A stretch of DNA of 64,000 nucleotides from the NCBI RefSeq assembly GCF_027945075.1, contig NZ_CP116034.1, positions 2,604,001 through 2,668,000 of the forward strand. Reading direction: 5' to 3'. This stretch comes from Chryseobacterium sp. CY350. GTDB lineage: Bacteria; Bacteroidota; Bacteroidia; Flavobacteriales; Weeksellaceae. The notes under the pieces were generated by a model. The model did no database searches, had not been told where the DNA came from, and was given only the letters and a program-made list of their open reading frames with translations. This document shows, in pieces, positions 18,384 through 25,885 of this stretch (positions are counted from its first letter, which is position 1; each line of letters opens with the position of its first letter). The position numbers were made by a program, and so were the translations under genes.

Positions 18384-18668
18384 ATGAAAAAACTACTATT
18401 TACAAGCCTTTTAGCTTTAGGCTTATTATTACCTGCAACTTTCTCAGCATCAACAAATTACCCAACTTCAAAAACTGAAATTTTGACTCAAAAACAAAAG
18501 AAGAAGAAAACGAAGAAAAGAAAAGCAAGAAAATCAAAATCAACAGCGAATAGAGGTTGTACTTATAATGGACATACTCTGTATGTTGGTGAAAGAGGTG
18601 GCTGCTATTATATGGCTGGAAGCAGCAAAGAATATGTAGACCGATCATACTGTTCTGGATGTAACTAA
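18384..18668 (+). CDS. Small secreted basic protein with cysteine-rich tail
   Basis: A 94-residue protein. It has a signal peptide (MKKLLFTSLLALGLLLPATFSA), then a strongly basic linker (many Lys/Arg, about residues 37-55) and a C-terminal part with four Cys (RGCTYNG, GERGGCYYMAG, DRSYCSGC). The tail TLYVGERGGCYYMAGSSKEYVDRSYC resembles short GxRGGxYY repeats seen in PBCV-type basic adaptor domains. Probably exported to the periplasm or beyond. Role unknown. Confidence 0.7.
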   Translation: MKKLLFTSLLALGLLLPATFSASTNYPTSKTEILTQKQKKKKTKKRKARKSKSTANRGCTYNGHTLYVGERGGCYYMAGSSKEYVDRSYCSGCN

Positions 18669-18706
18669 TTCACAATAAAAGTCCGACAAAAATTAAAACT
18701 AATAAT

Positions 18707-19069
18707 ATGAAATACCTCATCATTATAGCTGCATTATGCTGTTTCATCGGCATTGTCGATTTACCGATTGGTTATTATACTTTTCTTCGGATCATTGTTT
18801 CATTCATGTCATTCGTGATTATTGTGAATGAATTTAAAACCAGAAGATTTTGGTTTATCACTTTTGTTTTGATATTCATTCTTTTCAATCCTATTTTCCC
18901 GATTTACCTTTATCTAAAGCCAATTTGGATTTTTATTGATTGCATTGTCGGGCTTTTATTACTCTATTATTTTTACAGTTTAGTTCCGAAGAAAAAAATA
19001 AAAGAGCATGAAAATATGAATGTTCAGAGCCAAGAAATTCCACGCACAAGAGACCGAATAATTAAATAA
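18707..19069 (+). CDS. Small four-helix membrane protein (possibly DUF6804)
   Basis: A 120-residue protein with about four hydrophobic segments up to residue 93 and a charged tail (PKKKIKEHENMN). The pattern resembles DUF6804 proteins, but that label is tentative. It is followed after 5 bp by the TerB-like gene, so it is probably the first gene of the run 18707-21731. Confidence 0.65.
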   Translation: MKYLIIIAALCCFIGIVDLPIGYYTFLRIIVSFMSFVIIVNEFKTRRFWFITFVLIFILFNPIFPIYLYLKPIWIFIDCIVGLLLLYYFYSLVPKKKIKEHENMNVQSQEIPRTRDRIIK

Positions 19070-19074
19070 AAACT

Positions 19075-19482
19075 ATGGAAACCACACCAATATCAGAAAA
19101 TCTTAAAGCTCATTTTTTAAGATTGTATCAAATGGCAATTTGCGATGACGATTTTAGTCCGCTTGAGTTGAAAATGCTTTATAAATCTGCCGAGGAAAGA
19201 GGTATTTCGTCGAAAAATTTAGATGAAATTCTTCTCAACCCTATCAATTCTAAATCATTAATTCCTGAAACAATCGAAGACAAAGTAGAATATCTCTACG
19301 ATCTTACGGTAATGATTTGGGCTGACGGAATTGTCTCTGAAAACGAATATTCTGCCCTGAAAAAATATGTCGGAATGTTTGGTTTCATGGATGAAAATGT
19401 AAAAGATATTGCCGATTATTTCATAGAGGCAGTAAAGAACGGAAAATCCCAGACTGATATTCTTAATGACTTAAAAAACTGA
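19075..19482 (+). CDS. TerB-like helical acidic protein
   Basis: A 135-residue acidic, all-helical protein with two similar parts carrying TerB-fold features: LYQMAICDDDFSPLELKMLYKSAEERG (about 17-43) and LTVMIWADGIVSENEYSALKKYVGMFGF (about 78-105). The D-D-x-x-x-E and ADGxxSxxE motifs are the metal-binding acidic pattern of the TerB/DjlA family. The gene after it encodes a coiled-coil membrane protein and the next a vWA-like lipoprotein; TerB folds recur beside vWA domains in Ter-type stress systems. The link to stress is inference. Confidence 0.65.
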   Translation: METTPISENLKAHFLRLYQMAICDDDFSPLELKMLYKSAEERGISSKNLDEILLNPINSKSLIPETIEDKVEYLYDLTVMIWADGIVSENEYSALKKYVGMFGFMDENVKDIADYFIEAVKNGKSQTDILNDLKN

Positions 19483-19487
19483 TCACC

Positions 19488-20831
19488 ATGAATGCCATGA
19501 CCACCAATATTAAAAATCTTTTCAGATTAAAAACCGTTCCGGCTGATGAAAATCAAAATCATTTTCCGAACATTGAACCTGCGGAGAACGAAGTAACAGA
19601 AGAAAGCCGAAAAAGAACCTATCACGAATCCGGCTACAGAGACGGAACAAGAAACAGCGGAAATCACACCGCTCTGTCAATCTGTCTCGACGCGATTTAT
19701 TCTAAATTTCAAAATGAAGAAAAACAACTCGTTGAAAAACAGAGTAAACTAAAAGAACCTTATCTCAACGAACAGAAAAACAAGGAAACCGAAATCAAAG
19801 GACTCACGGTTTCCTTAGACAACAAAGAAGAAAAGCTCAACAATATCTCAGAAGACATCAAAAATGTTCAGGATAAAATTGAAGTACTGAAGTTTGAAAT
19901 CAACGATTTGCCAAGAAATCCCGAAGCCTACAGTGTAAATGCAAAAAAGGGCGCTTCTACAAAATTCTGGATTGGTTTGATTCTCTTGATTCCGATCAGT
20001 TTGTATTTATTTACGTTCTATATTTCAACTTCATATTCAGCATTTTTCAAAAGTTTTGATGCCAATGGAAATATTATTCAAAGTGTCCTCGATGCACAGG
20101 CTTTCAACAAAGCTTGGGCTGAAGGTCCGCTGGAAGGTGCTTTTGTTACTTTAATTCCGTTTGTATTTTTAGGTTTGGGATATCTTATTCACATGTTTGG
20201 TGAAAATAAAAGCTTTGGAAATTATGCCAAAATTGCATTGTTATTCATTATCACATTTGTATTTGATGCCATTTTAGCCTACGAAATTGAATCTAAATTA
20301 TATGAACTGAACAAAACTTTTGAGTCTCTTCCGTTCGATCTAAAAATTGCCTTTACCAAAAATCAGTTTTGGGGAATTATCTTCGCCGGGTTCATCGTTT
20401 ATATTATTTGGGGATTGGTTTTCGACTTTGTGATGAAAGAACATAAAGAAAAGGACAAGATCAAAAACGAACAAATCAGAAGACAAAAAGATATTTTGAT
20501 TCATCAGGAACGAATTCTTGATTTCGAAAAACAAAAAGAAGAAGTAAGAAACAGCATCGGAAGCATCAAAGAACTGATTGCCAAAGCAAAAGGCAGAATA
20601 GAAGAACTTCAGAATATTATTGACGGAGTGATTATTCCTACAAAAGATTATAAACTTTACGCATCAGAATATATGCAGGGCTGGATTACATTTATGAGTG
20701 AAAAATTAGCCGTTTCTCAATCCGTAAAACAGGAAATGATCGAAGAATGTAAGAAGCAATATAATTACAATCTCAATAAAGTCGGGGCAAATTCCGATAG
20801 TCAGAATTCTGTTTATATGTCCGTTTTATAA
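19488..20831 (+). CDS. Coiled-coil membrane protein
   Basis: A 447-residue protein I do not recognise by family. Residues 1-60 are polar, about 75-145 form a long coiled coil (KQLVEKQSKLKEPYLNEQ and after), then four hydrophobic segments follow at about 160-180, 210-230, 245-265 and 290-310. A second coiled coil (about 318-380) and a soluble tail complete it. The predicted layout puts both coiled coils on the cytoplasmic side. It is the middle gene of a tight run (5 bp after the TerB-like gene, 9 bp before the lipoprotein), so the three probably work together at the inner membrane. Confidence 0.75.
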   Translation: MNAMTTNIKNLFRLKTVPADENQNHFPNIEPAENEVTEESRKRTYHESGYRDGTRNSGNHTALSICLDAIYSKFQNEEKQLVEKQSKLKEPYLNEQKNKETEIKGLTVSLDNKEEKLNNISEDIKNVQDKIEVLKFEINDLPRNPEAYSVNAKKGASTKFWIGLILLIPISLYLFTFYISTSYSAFFKSFDANGNIIQSVLDAQAFNKAWAEGPLEGAFVTLIPFVFLGLGYLIHMFGENKSFGNYAKIALLFIITFVFDAILAYEIESKLYELNKTFESLPFDLKIAFTKNQFWGIIFAGFIVYIIWGLVFDFVMKEHKEKDKIKNEQIRRQKDILIHQERILDFEKQKEEVRNSIGSIKELIAKAKGRIEELQNIIDGVIIPTKDYKLYASEYMQGWITFMSEKLAVSQSVKQEMIEECKKQYNYNLNKVGANSDSQNSVYMSVL

Positions 20832-20840
20832 AAATTAATT

Positions 20841-21731
20841 ATGAAAAAAATATTTTATCTCATCATTGCATCTTCGCTTTTTATTCAATGCGAAAAGCAG
20901 GAAAAAAAAGATTCCGACAATTCGATTCAGCTTAAAGACACTTCAAATTCAAAAAATTTAAATGTAAGTGTTTTGATTGATCTTTCAGACAGAATAGATC
21001 CCGAGAAAAATCCAAATCCAACGATGGAATATTTCCAGAGAGACACAGAATACATCAAGGCCATTGAAAAAGGATTTTTAGATCATATTAAAAGTAAAAA
21101 GGTAATTCAGCTCAACGATCAGATGCAGGTTTTCTTCAATCCTGAACCGTTGGATCCAAAGATGAACGAGCTTACAAAAGAATTAAAAGTTTCTTTTGAT
21201 AAAAACACGACAAAAGAAAACATCAGCCTTGTCGAAAATAAATATTCTTCGCTGCCATTGCAGATTTACGAATCGGCCATTAAAGATAAAAAATATGTCG
21301 GTTCAGATATCTGGGAATTTTTTAAGAATAAAGCGAAAGATTACTGCATAAAAGATGATCACCGAAATGTACTTTTCATTTTAACAGATGGTTATATTTA
21401 TCACAAAGATTCCAAATTCTCTGAAGGTCAAAAAACCTCATATCTCACTCCGGAACTCGTAAAATCTTTAAAACTAAATTCTTCGGATTTCAAAAATAAA
21501 ATTCAGGAGAAAGGTTTAGGTTTTGTAAAAGCCAACGACGATCTCGACAATCTTGAAGTAATCGTTTTGGGAATCAATCCCGCAAAAGGAAATCCTTTCG
21601 AAGCCGATGTCATCAAAGAATACTGGGAAAACTGGTTCAAAGAGATGAAAATCAAAAACTATCAGATAAAATCTGCAGACTTGCCTTCTAACTTAGAACC
21701 CATTATTATAAAAGCAATTTCGGGTAAATAA
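20841..21731 (+). CDS. Lipoprotein with vWA-like fold
   Basis: A 296-residue lipoprotein: signal MKKIFYLIIASSLFIQC with Cys17 as lipid site. The core begins NVSVLIDLSDRID, resembling the DxSxS metal site of vWA domains (here D-L-S-D-R), and later NVLFILTDGYIYHKD matches the second vWA aspartate strand. The metal site is degenerate, so binding may be altered. It is the last gene before a terminator. With the TerB-like and coiled-coil genes upstream it forms a vWA/TerB/membrane triad. Substrate or partner is unknown. Confidence 0.7.
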   Translation: MKKIFYLIIASSLFIQCEKQEKKDSDNSIQLKDTSNSKNLNVSVLIDLSDRIDPEKNPNPTMEYFQRDTEYIKAIEKGFLDHIKSKKVIQLNDQMQVFFNPEPLDPKMNELTKELKVSFDKNTTKENISLVENKYSSLPLQIYESAIKDKKYVGSDIWEFFKNKAKDYCIKDDHRNVLFILTDGYIYHKDSKFSEGQKTSYLTPELVKSLKLNSSDFKNKIQEKGLGFVKANDDLDNLEVIVLGINPAKGNPFEADVIKEYWENWFKEMKIKNYQIKSADLPSNLEPIIIKAISGK

Positions 21732-21760
21732 AACACTCTTCAACATATCATTCATTCTAA

Positions 21761-21786
21761 AGGCGAAGTTTTCTTCGTCTTTTTTA
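21761..21786 (+). terminator. Terminator of the TerB-like/vWA run
   Basis: AGGCGAAG and CTTCGTCT pair (one G-T pair) around a TTTT loop, then T5. It starts 30 bp after the lipoprotein stop. Confidence 0.7.
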
Positions 21787-21787
21787 G

Positions 21788-21820
21788 TTGAAGACATTTA
21801 TTATCTTTTCCCTATTTTTG
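21788..21820 (+). promoter_or_regulatory. Promoter of the OmpR-type two-component operon
   Basis: TTG (21788-21790), 22 bp, then TATTTTTG (21813-21820), close to the Bacteroidota consensus. The ATG follows 17 bp later. Confidence 0.55.
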
Positions 21821-21836
21821 TGAAATTCGTTGCATT

Positions 21837-22541
21837 ATGAAAAAAATTGTTCTGATCGAAGATGAAACCAGCGTTGTTTCTTTTATTAAAAAAGGACTTC
21901 AGGAAAAAGGATATGAAGTTTCGGTAGCTTTTGACGGTCGCACCGGCGTTAGTCTTGTGCAGGAAAATGATTTTGATCTGGTCATTTTAGACATCATGCT
22001 TCCAGAAATGAACGGATTAGATGTCTGCAAAGAGATTAGAAAAACCAACAAACATGTTCCTATTCTCTTTTTAACAGCTTTGGGAAGTTCAGAAAATATT
22101 GTTCTCGGTTTGGAAAGTGGCGGCGATGATTATCTGGTAAAACCTTTTAAATTTATTGAGTTGGTTGCCAGAGTAAAATCATTGCTGCGAAGAAGCGTTT
22201 CTACAGTACCAGAAGTAGAAGAAGAGGAAGAATACCATCAATATATATTTAAATTCTCTGATCTCACGGTGAATGACTACACCAAAAAAGTGACGCGCGG
22301 CAGTGAGGAAATTTCTCTTACAAGTACCGAATACAAATTACTGATGTATTTCCTTAATAATCCCGAAAAAGTAATCTCAAGAGCCGAAATTCTTGACGCT
22401 GTCTGGGGAGTCAACTACGAACTGGGAACCAATGTTGTAGACGTTTACGTTAACTATTTAAGAAAGAAAATCGATAATCACGATGATAAAAAACTCATTC
22501 ATACGGTGATAGGAATGGGTTATGTCATGAAAAAACCATAG
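21837..22541 (+). CDS. OmpR-family response regulator
   Basis: A 234-residue regulator. The receiver has ED (residues 8-9), phospho-acceptor Asp52 (LVILDIMLPEMNG), Thr in FLTALGS and Lys in YLVKPFKF. The C-terminal winged helix contains SLTSTEYKLLMYFLNNPEKVISR and NVVDVYVNYLRKKID, as in PhoB/OmpR. The kinase follows after 3 bp. Its targets cannot be read from the window. Confidence 0.95.
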   Translation: MKKIVLIEDETSVVSFIKKGLQEKGYEVSVAFDGRTGVSLVQENDFDLVILDIMLPEMNGLDVCKEIRKTNKHVPILFLTALGSSENIVLGLESGGDDYLVKPFKFIELVARVKSLLRRSVSTVPEVEEEEEYHQYIFKFSDLTVNDYTKKVTRGSEEISLTSTEYKLLMYFLNNPEKVISRAEILDAVWGVNYELGTNVVDVYVNYLRKKIDNHDDKKLIHTVIGMGYVMKKP

Positions 22542-22544
22542 AAA

Positions 22545-23954
22545 ATGGCTAGCAAAGTGATGACAAATCAAACCAAAACGATGGTGCTTTTAATGGTTGT
22601 TTTTATAACCGTCATCTCGCTGTTCGGTGGTTTGGTTTATTTCTCTATTGTTAATTTTTCGCATCAGAGGTTTTATGAATTATTAAAAATCCGGACTACT
22701 ACGATTGTTCAGATTGAGAAAAGCAAACAGCGTCTCTACTTGCCGGAAAATCATATCCTCAACAGTCTCAACGACGAAGAACTTCCTATGGAGCGAGATT
22801 ATGTTTTTGCAGTTCCGGCAGATTCTAATTTTAAGAGCATCTCGAAAGAAGTACATATTCCGGATACATTTTTTAAAAACATCATCCGAAAAGGTGAAGC
22901 CAACTATAACGACAACGAGTTTTATTATATCGGACAGTCTTTTAAATTTAATCAAAAAGAATACATCGCCATAGCATCTGCGAAGAATCACTATGTCGTT
23001 TATTACCTCGGGTTTCTGAAGAGAACAATCATTACCTGTATGGTTTTGGCTATCTTCTTCAGTACTATTTTTTCTTTTTATTTATCTAAAACTTTATTTA
23101 AACCGATTCTTAAGATCACCAAAAAAGTAAAGCAGATCAGCTCTGAAAACTTGCACTTAAGACTTGAACCTCAGCCTGATAATAAAGAACTCAACGAATT
23201 AGTTGATACTTTCAACACTATGCTGACGAGAATAGAAACGTCATTTGAAACTCAGAATCACCTTATTGGTAATGTTTCACATGAGCTCAGAACTCCTCTT
23301 ACTTCGATCATGGGAGAAGCCGATGTTGCCCTTTCTATCAACCGTACCGCAGAAGAATACAAAGAAACGCTGGAGATCATTCTTGATGAAGCTGAAAAAC
23401 TCGACAAAAAAATAAAAGCTCTTCTTATTATCGCTCAAACAGGTTTTGACGGGAAGATTCAGAAAATAGATAAGGTAAGAATTGATCAGTTGCTTTGGGA
23501 TGTTATTGAAACCATCAGAAAAATCGATTCCCGAAATAATATTTTTCTGGACATCAGCATGCTTCCCGATAATCCCAAAAAGCTAAAAGTTCAGGGTAAT
23601 GAGCAGCTTCTTCATCTTGCGGTTGCCAATATTGTGAATAATGGTTGTAAATATTCTAATTTCCAGCAGGTAAAAGTTTCGCTAGGCGCTACAGATACAG
23701 ATGTTTATATCATTATTAAAGACACAGGCATCGGCATCCCGGAGTCTGAGATGGATAAGATCTATGATCCTTTTTTCAGAGCTTCGAACACCCGAAATTA
23801 CGAAGGCTACGGTATCGGTCTTCCACTCGCACGAAATATTGTGAGAATGCATAATGGAGAACTGATTGTAAGTTCATACGAAAATCAGGGTACAACAGTT
23901 CAGCTCCGTTTTCCCACAATATTCGGAACCCAGCAGGAGGAAAAAAACTCTTAG
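22545..23954 (+). CDS. Membrane sensor histidine kinase (HAMP, HisKA, HATPase)
   Basis: A 469-residue kinase. Membrane helices lie at about 13-37 and 162-184, enclosing a roughly 125-residue periplasmic sensor. A HAMP-like linker (KPILKITKKVKQIS) follows, then the H box NVSHELRTPLTS with His246, N box (VANIVNNGCKYSN), and G boxes (DTGIGIPESEMDKIYDPFFRA and GYGIGLPLARNIV). It is coupled to the OmpR-type regulator upstream. The periplasmic ligand is unknown. An intergenic 131 bp follows before the next gene. Confidence 0.95.
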   Translation: MASKVMTNQTKTMVLLMVVFITVISLFGGLVYFSIVNFSHQRFYELLKIRTTTIVQIEKSKQRLYLPENHILNSLNDEELPMERDYVFAVPADSNFKSISKEVHIPDTFFKNIIRKGEANYNDNEFYYIGQSFKFNQKEYIAIASAKNHYVVYYLGFLKRTIITCMVLAIFFSTIFSFYLSKTLFKPILKITKKVKQISSENLHLRLEPQPDNKELNELVDTFNTMLTRIETSFETQNHLIGNVSHELRTPLTSIMGEADVALSINRTAEEYKETLEIILDEAEKLDKKIKALLIIAQTGFDGKIQKIDKVRIDQLLWDVIETIRKIDSRNNIFLDISMLPDNPKKLKVQGNEQLLHLAVANIVNNGCKYSNFQQVKVSLGATDTDVYIIIKDTGIGIPESEMDKIYDPFFRASNTRNYEGYGIGLPLARNIVRMHNGELIVSSYENQGTTVQLRFPTIFGTQQEEKNS

Positions 23955-24052
23955 CTTCGTAGTGAAGCAAAATTCTAATCTCATTTTAATCTCTCTAATT
24001 ACATTTTAATTCTGTTCCAAAGATCTTCTAATCTTACAGATATAGTTTTGTA

Positions 24053-24060
24053 TTATCAAA
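24053..24060 (+). promoter_or_regulatory. -7 promoter element before the Usp-like gene
   Basis: TAGTTTTG fits TAnnTTTG, 25 bp upstream of the ATG at 24086. Confidence 0.45.
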
Positions 24061-24085
24061 ATAGGTAATCACTAAATCTAAAGAT

Positions 24086-24583
24086 ATGATCAAGACCATT
24101 TTAATTGCAACAGACTATTCTCTGGAATCTTTAAACATATTAAAGAAAGTATTAAAGGAGAAAAATGCGAAAGAAGAAAACACGCAATACAATATTTTAC
24201 TGGTATCGGGTTATGATATGGGAGATTCTATCAGAGACCTTTTATTTAATACGAAAGGAACCGTTTTCAGTAAAATCAGATCAAAAGAATTCTGCGATGC
24301 ATTCAGTATTATCAAAAACAAATATCCTCACCTTGTCAATAAAGTAATCTGCGATATTTTCACAGGAAGTTTCCAGAGAGCTTTCAATAATTATCTGAAG
24401 GCAGAAAATATTGAGGAAGCCTACTACGCAAACAATCTGAAAGATAAGAACAGCAATGGGAAATTTGATCTTGCACCCTTCATCAAAAAAGCAAAAGATA
24501 TTCATGTAAGAGAGATTACTCTCGGCGCACCGGAATTTATGCCCGAAAGAGGCAGACTGGCAGAGGTTTTTGTTGAAGTTTAA
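24086..24583 (+). CDS. Universal-stress-protein-like protein
   Basis: A 165-residue soluble protein. The start MIKTILIATDYSLESLNILKKVL is the first strand and helix of a UspA-type alpha/beta fold, with the Asp (residue 10) used by nucleotide-binding Usps. The usual C-terminal GxxGxxxxxxxGS ATP loop is not seen, so it may not bind ATP. It lies 31 bp upstream of a DUF1275 gene on the same strand. Function in stress or regulation is inferred from the fold only. Confidence 0.6.
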   Translation: MIKTILIATDYSLESLNILKKVLKEKNAKEENTQYNILLVSGYDMGDSIRDLLFNTKGTVFSKIRSKEFCDAFSIIKNKYPHLVNKVICDIFTGSFQRAFNNYLKAENIEEAYYANNLKDKNSNGKFDLAPFIKKAKDIHVREITLGAPEFMPERGRLAEVFVEV

Positions 24584-24614
24584 TCTTTACTATTAATTAT
24601 TTAAATCTAAAAAC

Positions 24615-25463
24615 ATGTTAAGAAATTATAGTAACAGCAGGACATTGGGAGACAATATAAGACTGGGGACGCTGACTGCCTTTACGGCAGGAACTATAAA
24701 TATAGCATCTCTATTAATATTTTTATCCTTTACCTCAAACGTGACAGGCCATTATGCCGTTTTTGCTGCAGAAATCAGTAAAGGAAACTGGTCGCAGGTG
24801 GCAGTCGTAGGCGCATGGATCTTTCTTTTCTTTTTCGGAAGCTTTACGGCCAATTTTTTCGTCATCAATTTCAATAAAAAAAGTAAATACTTTGCGCATG
24901 CAATGCCGCTGATCCTGGAAATCCTGTGTCTGGTCTCCGTAGGTTTTTATGGTCAGTTTTACTATCAGAAGACTTTAGAAGAAGCAGAATTTCTTGTAGC
25001 ACTAATGCTTTTTGCGACAGGGCTTCAAAATGGTTTGACGGCAAGTATCTCCAACTTTTTGGTAAAAACAACTCACCTTACAGGTACTACTACCGATTTA
25101 GGAATACTGGCCTCTATGTTTACCCATAAAAAATACAGGAAAAACCCTGAGCTGATCGCCAGAGCAAAGCTTCTAACAAGTATTATGTGTTCTTACGTTT
25201 TAGGAGCAGTTTTCTCAGGACTGGTTTATTATTCACTAGAATTCAGTGTGTTTTATGTGATCAGCCTTTGTTTACTTGTAGTAATAGGATATGATTTTTA
25301 TAAAATCAACATCAGACACTTCAGAACCAATTACAGATATGCAAAAATCTATAATAAACCGAATGTAATGGCATTCATGTATGATAAAATACATGGCAAT
25401 GGTGAGGTGATGATCAAAGAAACCAGAAAAGAAAAGTCTAAACTTGTTTTGGAGGAAACTTAA
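24615..25463 (+). CDS. DUF1275 (YoaK) family membrane protein
   Basis: A 282-residue protein with about six to seven membrane segments. The family signature is present: TAFTAGTINIASLLIFLSFTSNVTGH near residues 21-46 and LATGLQNGLTASIS-type sequence near 138-152, with LVKTTHLTGTTTDLG after it. YoaK-like proteins have no settled function; a transporter role has been suggested. A charged C-terminal tail of about 40 residues extends past the last helix. Confidence 0.85.
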   Translation: MLRNYSNSRTLGDNIRLGTLTAFTAGTINIASLLIFLSFTSNVTGHYAVFAAEISKGNWSQVAVVGAWIFLFFFGSFTANFFVINFNKKSKYFAHAMPLILEILCLVSVGFYGQFYYQKTLEEAEFLVALMLFATGLQNGLTASISNFLVKTTHLTGTTTDLGILASMFTHKKYRKNPELIARAKLLTSIMCSYVLGAVFSGLVYYSLEFSVFYVISLCLLVVIGYDFYKINIRHFRTNYRYAKIYNKPNVMAFMYDKIHGNGEVMIKETRKEKSKLVLEET

Positions 25464-25513
25464 AAAGCTATTAATCAATTTGACAGCACAAATCATATAT
25501 ACTTAGTTTTTGT

Positions 25514-25546
25514 AGCCTCTGTTTGTTTTGCAAATGGAGGCTTTTT
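25514..25546 (+). terminator. Terminator after the DUF1275 gene
   Basis: AGCCTC (25514-25519) and GAGGCT (25537-25542) pair across a 17-nt loop, then T4. Confidence 0.6.
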
Positions 25547-25573
25547 GCATCTGACTTTCGTTTTTGAAAAGCC

Positions 25574-25752
25574 GTCGGGATTCCCGACGAGCAGAAATGG
25601 TTTCGGTTCTTGCTGTCGGACTTTCCGACGGAGCAAATCCAAAAAAGGAAAGGCCGTCGGAAAGTCCGACGAGGCAAACCAAAATGGTTTCATGCCGTCG
25701 GGAACTCCGACAGCATGAACTGGAAAAAAGAAAGCCCGTCGGATGTTCCGAC
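25574..25752. repeat. Array of five palindromes at exact 41-bp period
   Basis: Five 15-bp units GTCGG-N5-CCGAC start at 25574, 25615, 25656, 25697 and 25738, each exactly 41 bp after the last, so repeat is 15 and spacer 26. The five central bases vary (GATTC, ACTTT, AAAGT, GAACT, ATGTT); units 2 and 3 are exact reverse complements. Spacers are related but not identical, share AGCA/GGCA...TGCC or TGCT borders and often AAATGGTTT, so they are quasi-palindromic too. The block is GC-rich against its surroundings and lies between the DUF1275 terminator and the mutL promoter. A 41-bp period is not a multiple of 3, so it is not protein-coding. No cas genes are near. Confidence 0.85.
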
Positions 25753-25858
25753 AGCCTGATCCCTTTTTTTTCAAATATTTTCTTCCGACAGACAACATAG
25801 ATTTAATCCTTAATCTTTAATTCATGACCTAATTATTTTAATTCTTATTTGCTTTGAC

Positions 25859-25866
25859 TATTTTTG
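25859..25866 (+). promoter_or_regulatory. -7 promoter element of mutL
   Basis: TATTTTTG fits TAnnTTTG, 19 bp before the mutL ATG. It lies about 107 bp after the palindrome array. Confidence 0.5.
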
Positions 25867-25885
25867 TAAGTTCATTTACCTTTTT

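Noticed and set aside
21837..23954. Link between the OmpR-type two-component system and the TerB-like run
   Set aside because: A terminator and a separate promoter lie between them, so only adjacency supports a link.
25574..25752. Palindrome array read as a CRISPR array
   Set aside because: Repeat is only 15 bp with a variable centre, spacers are related to each other rather than unique, and no cas genes are present.
25471..25800. Open frames across the palindrome array on both strands
   Set aside because: They arise because the GC-rich repeats lack stop codons; the 41-bp period shifts frame at each unit and no protein family is recognisable.
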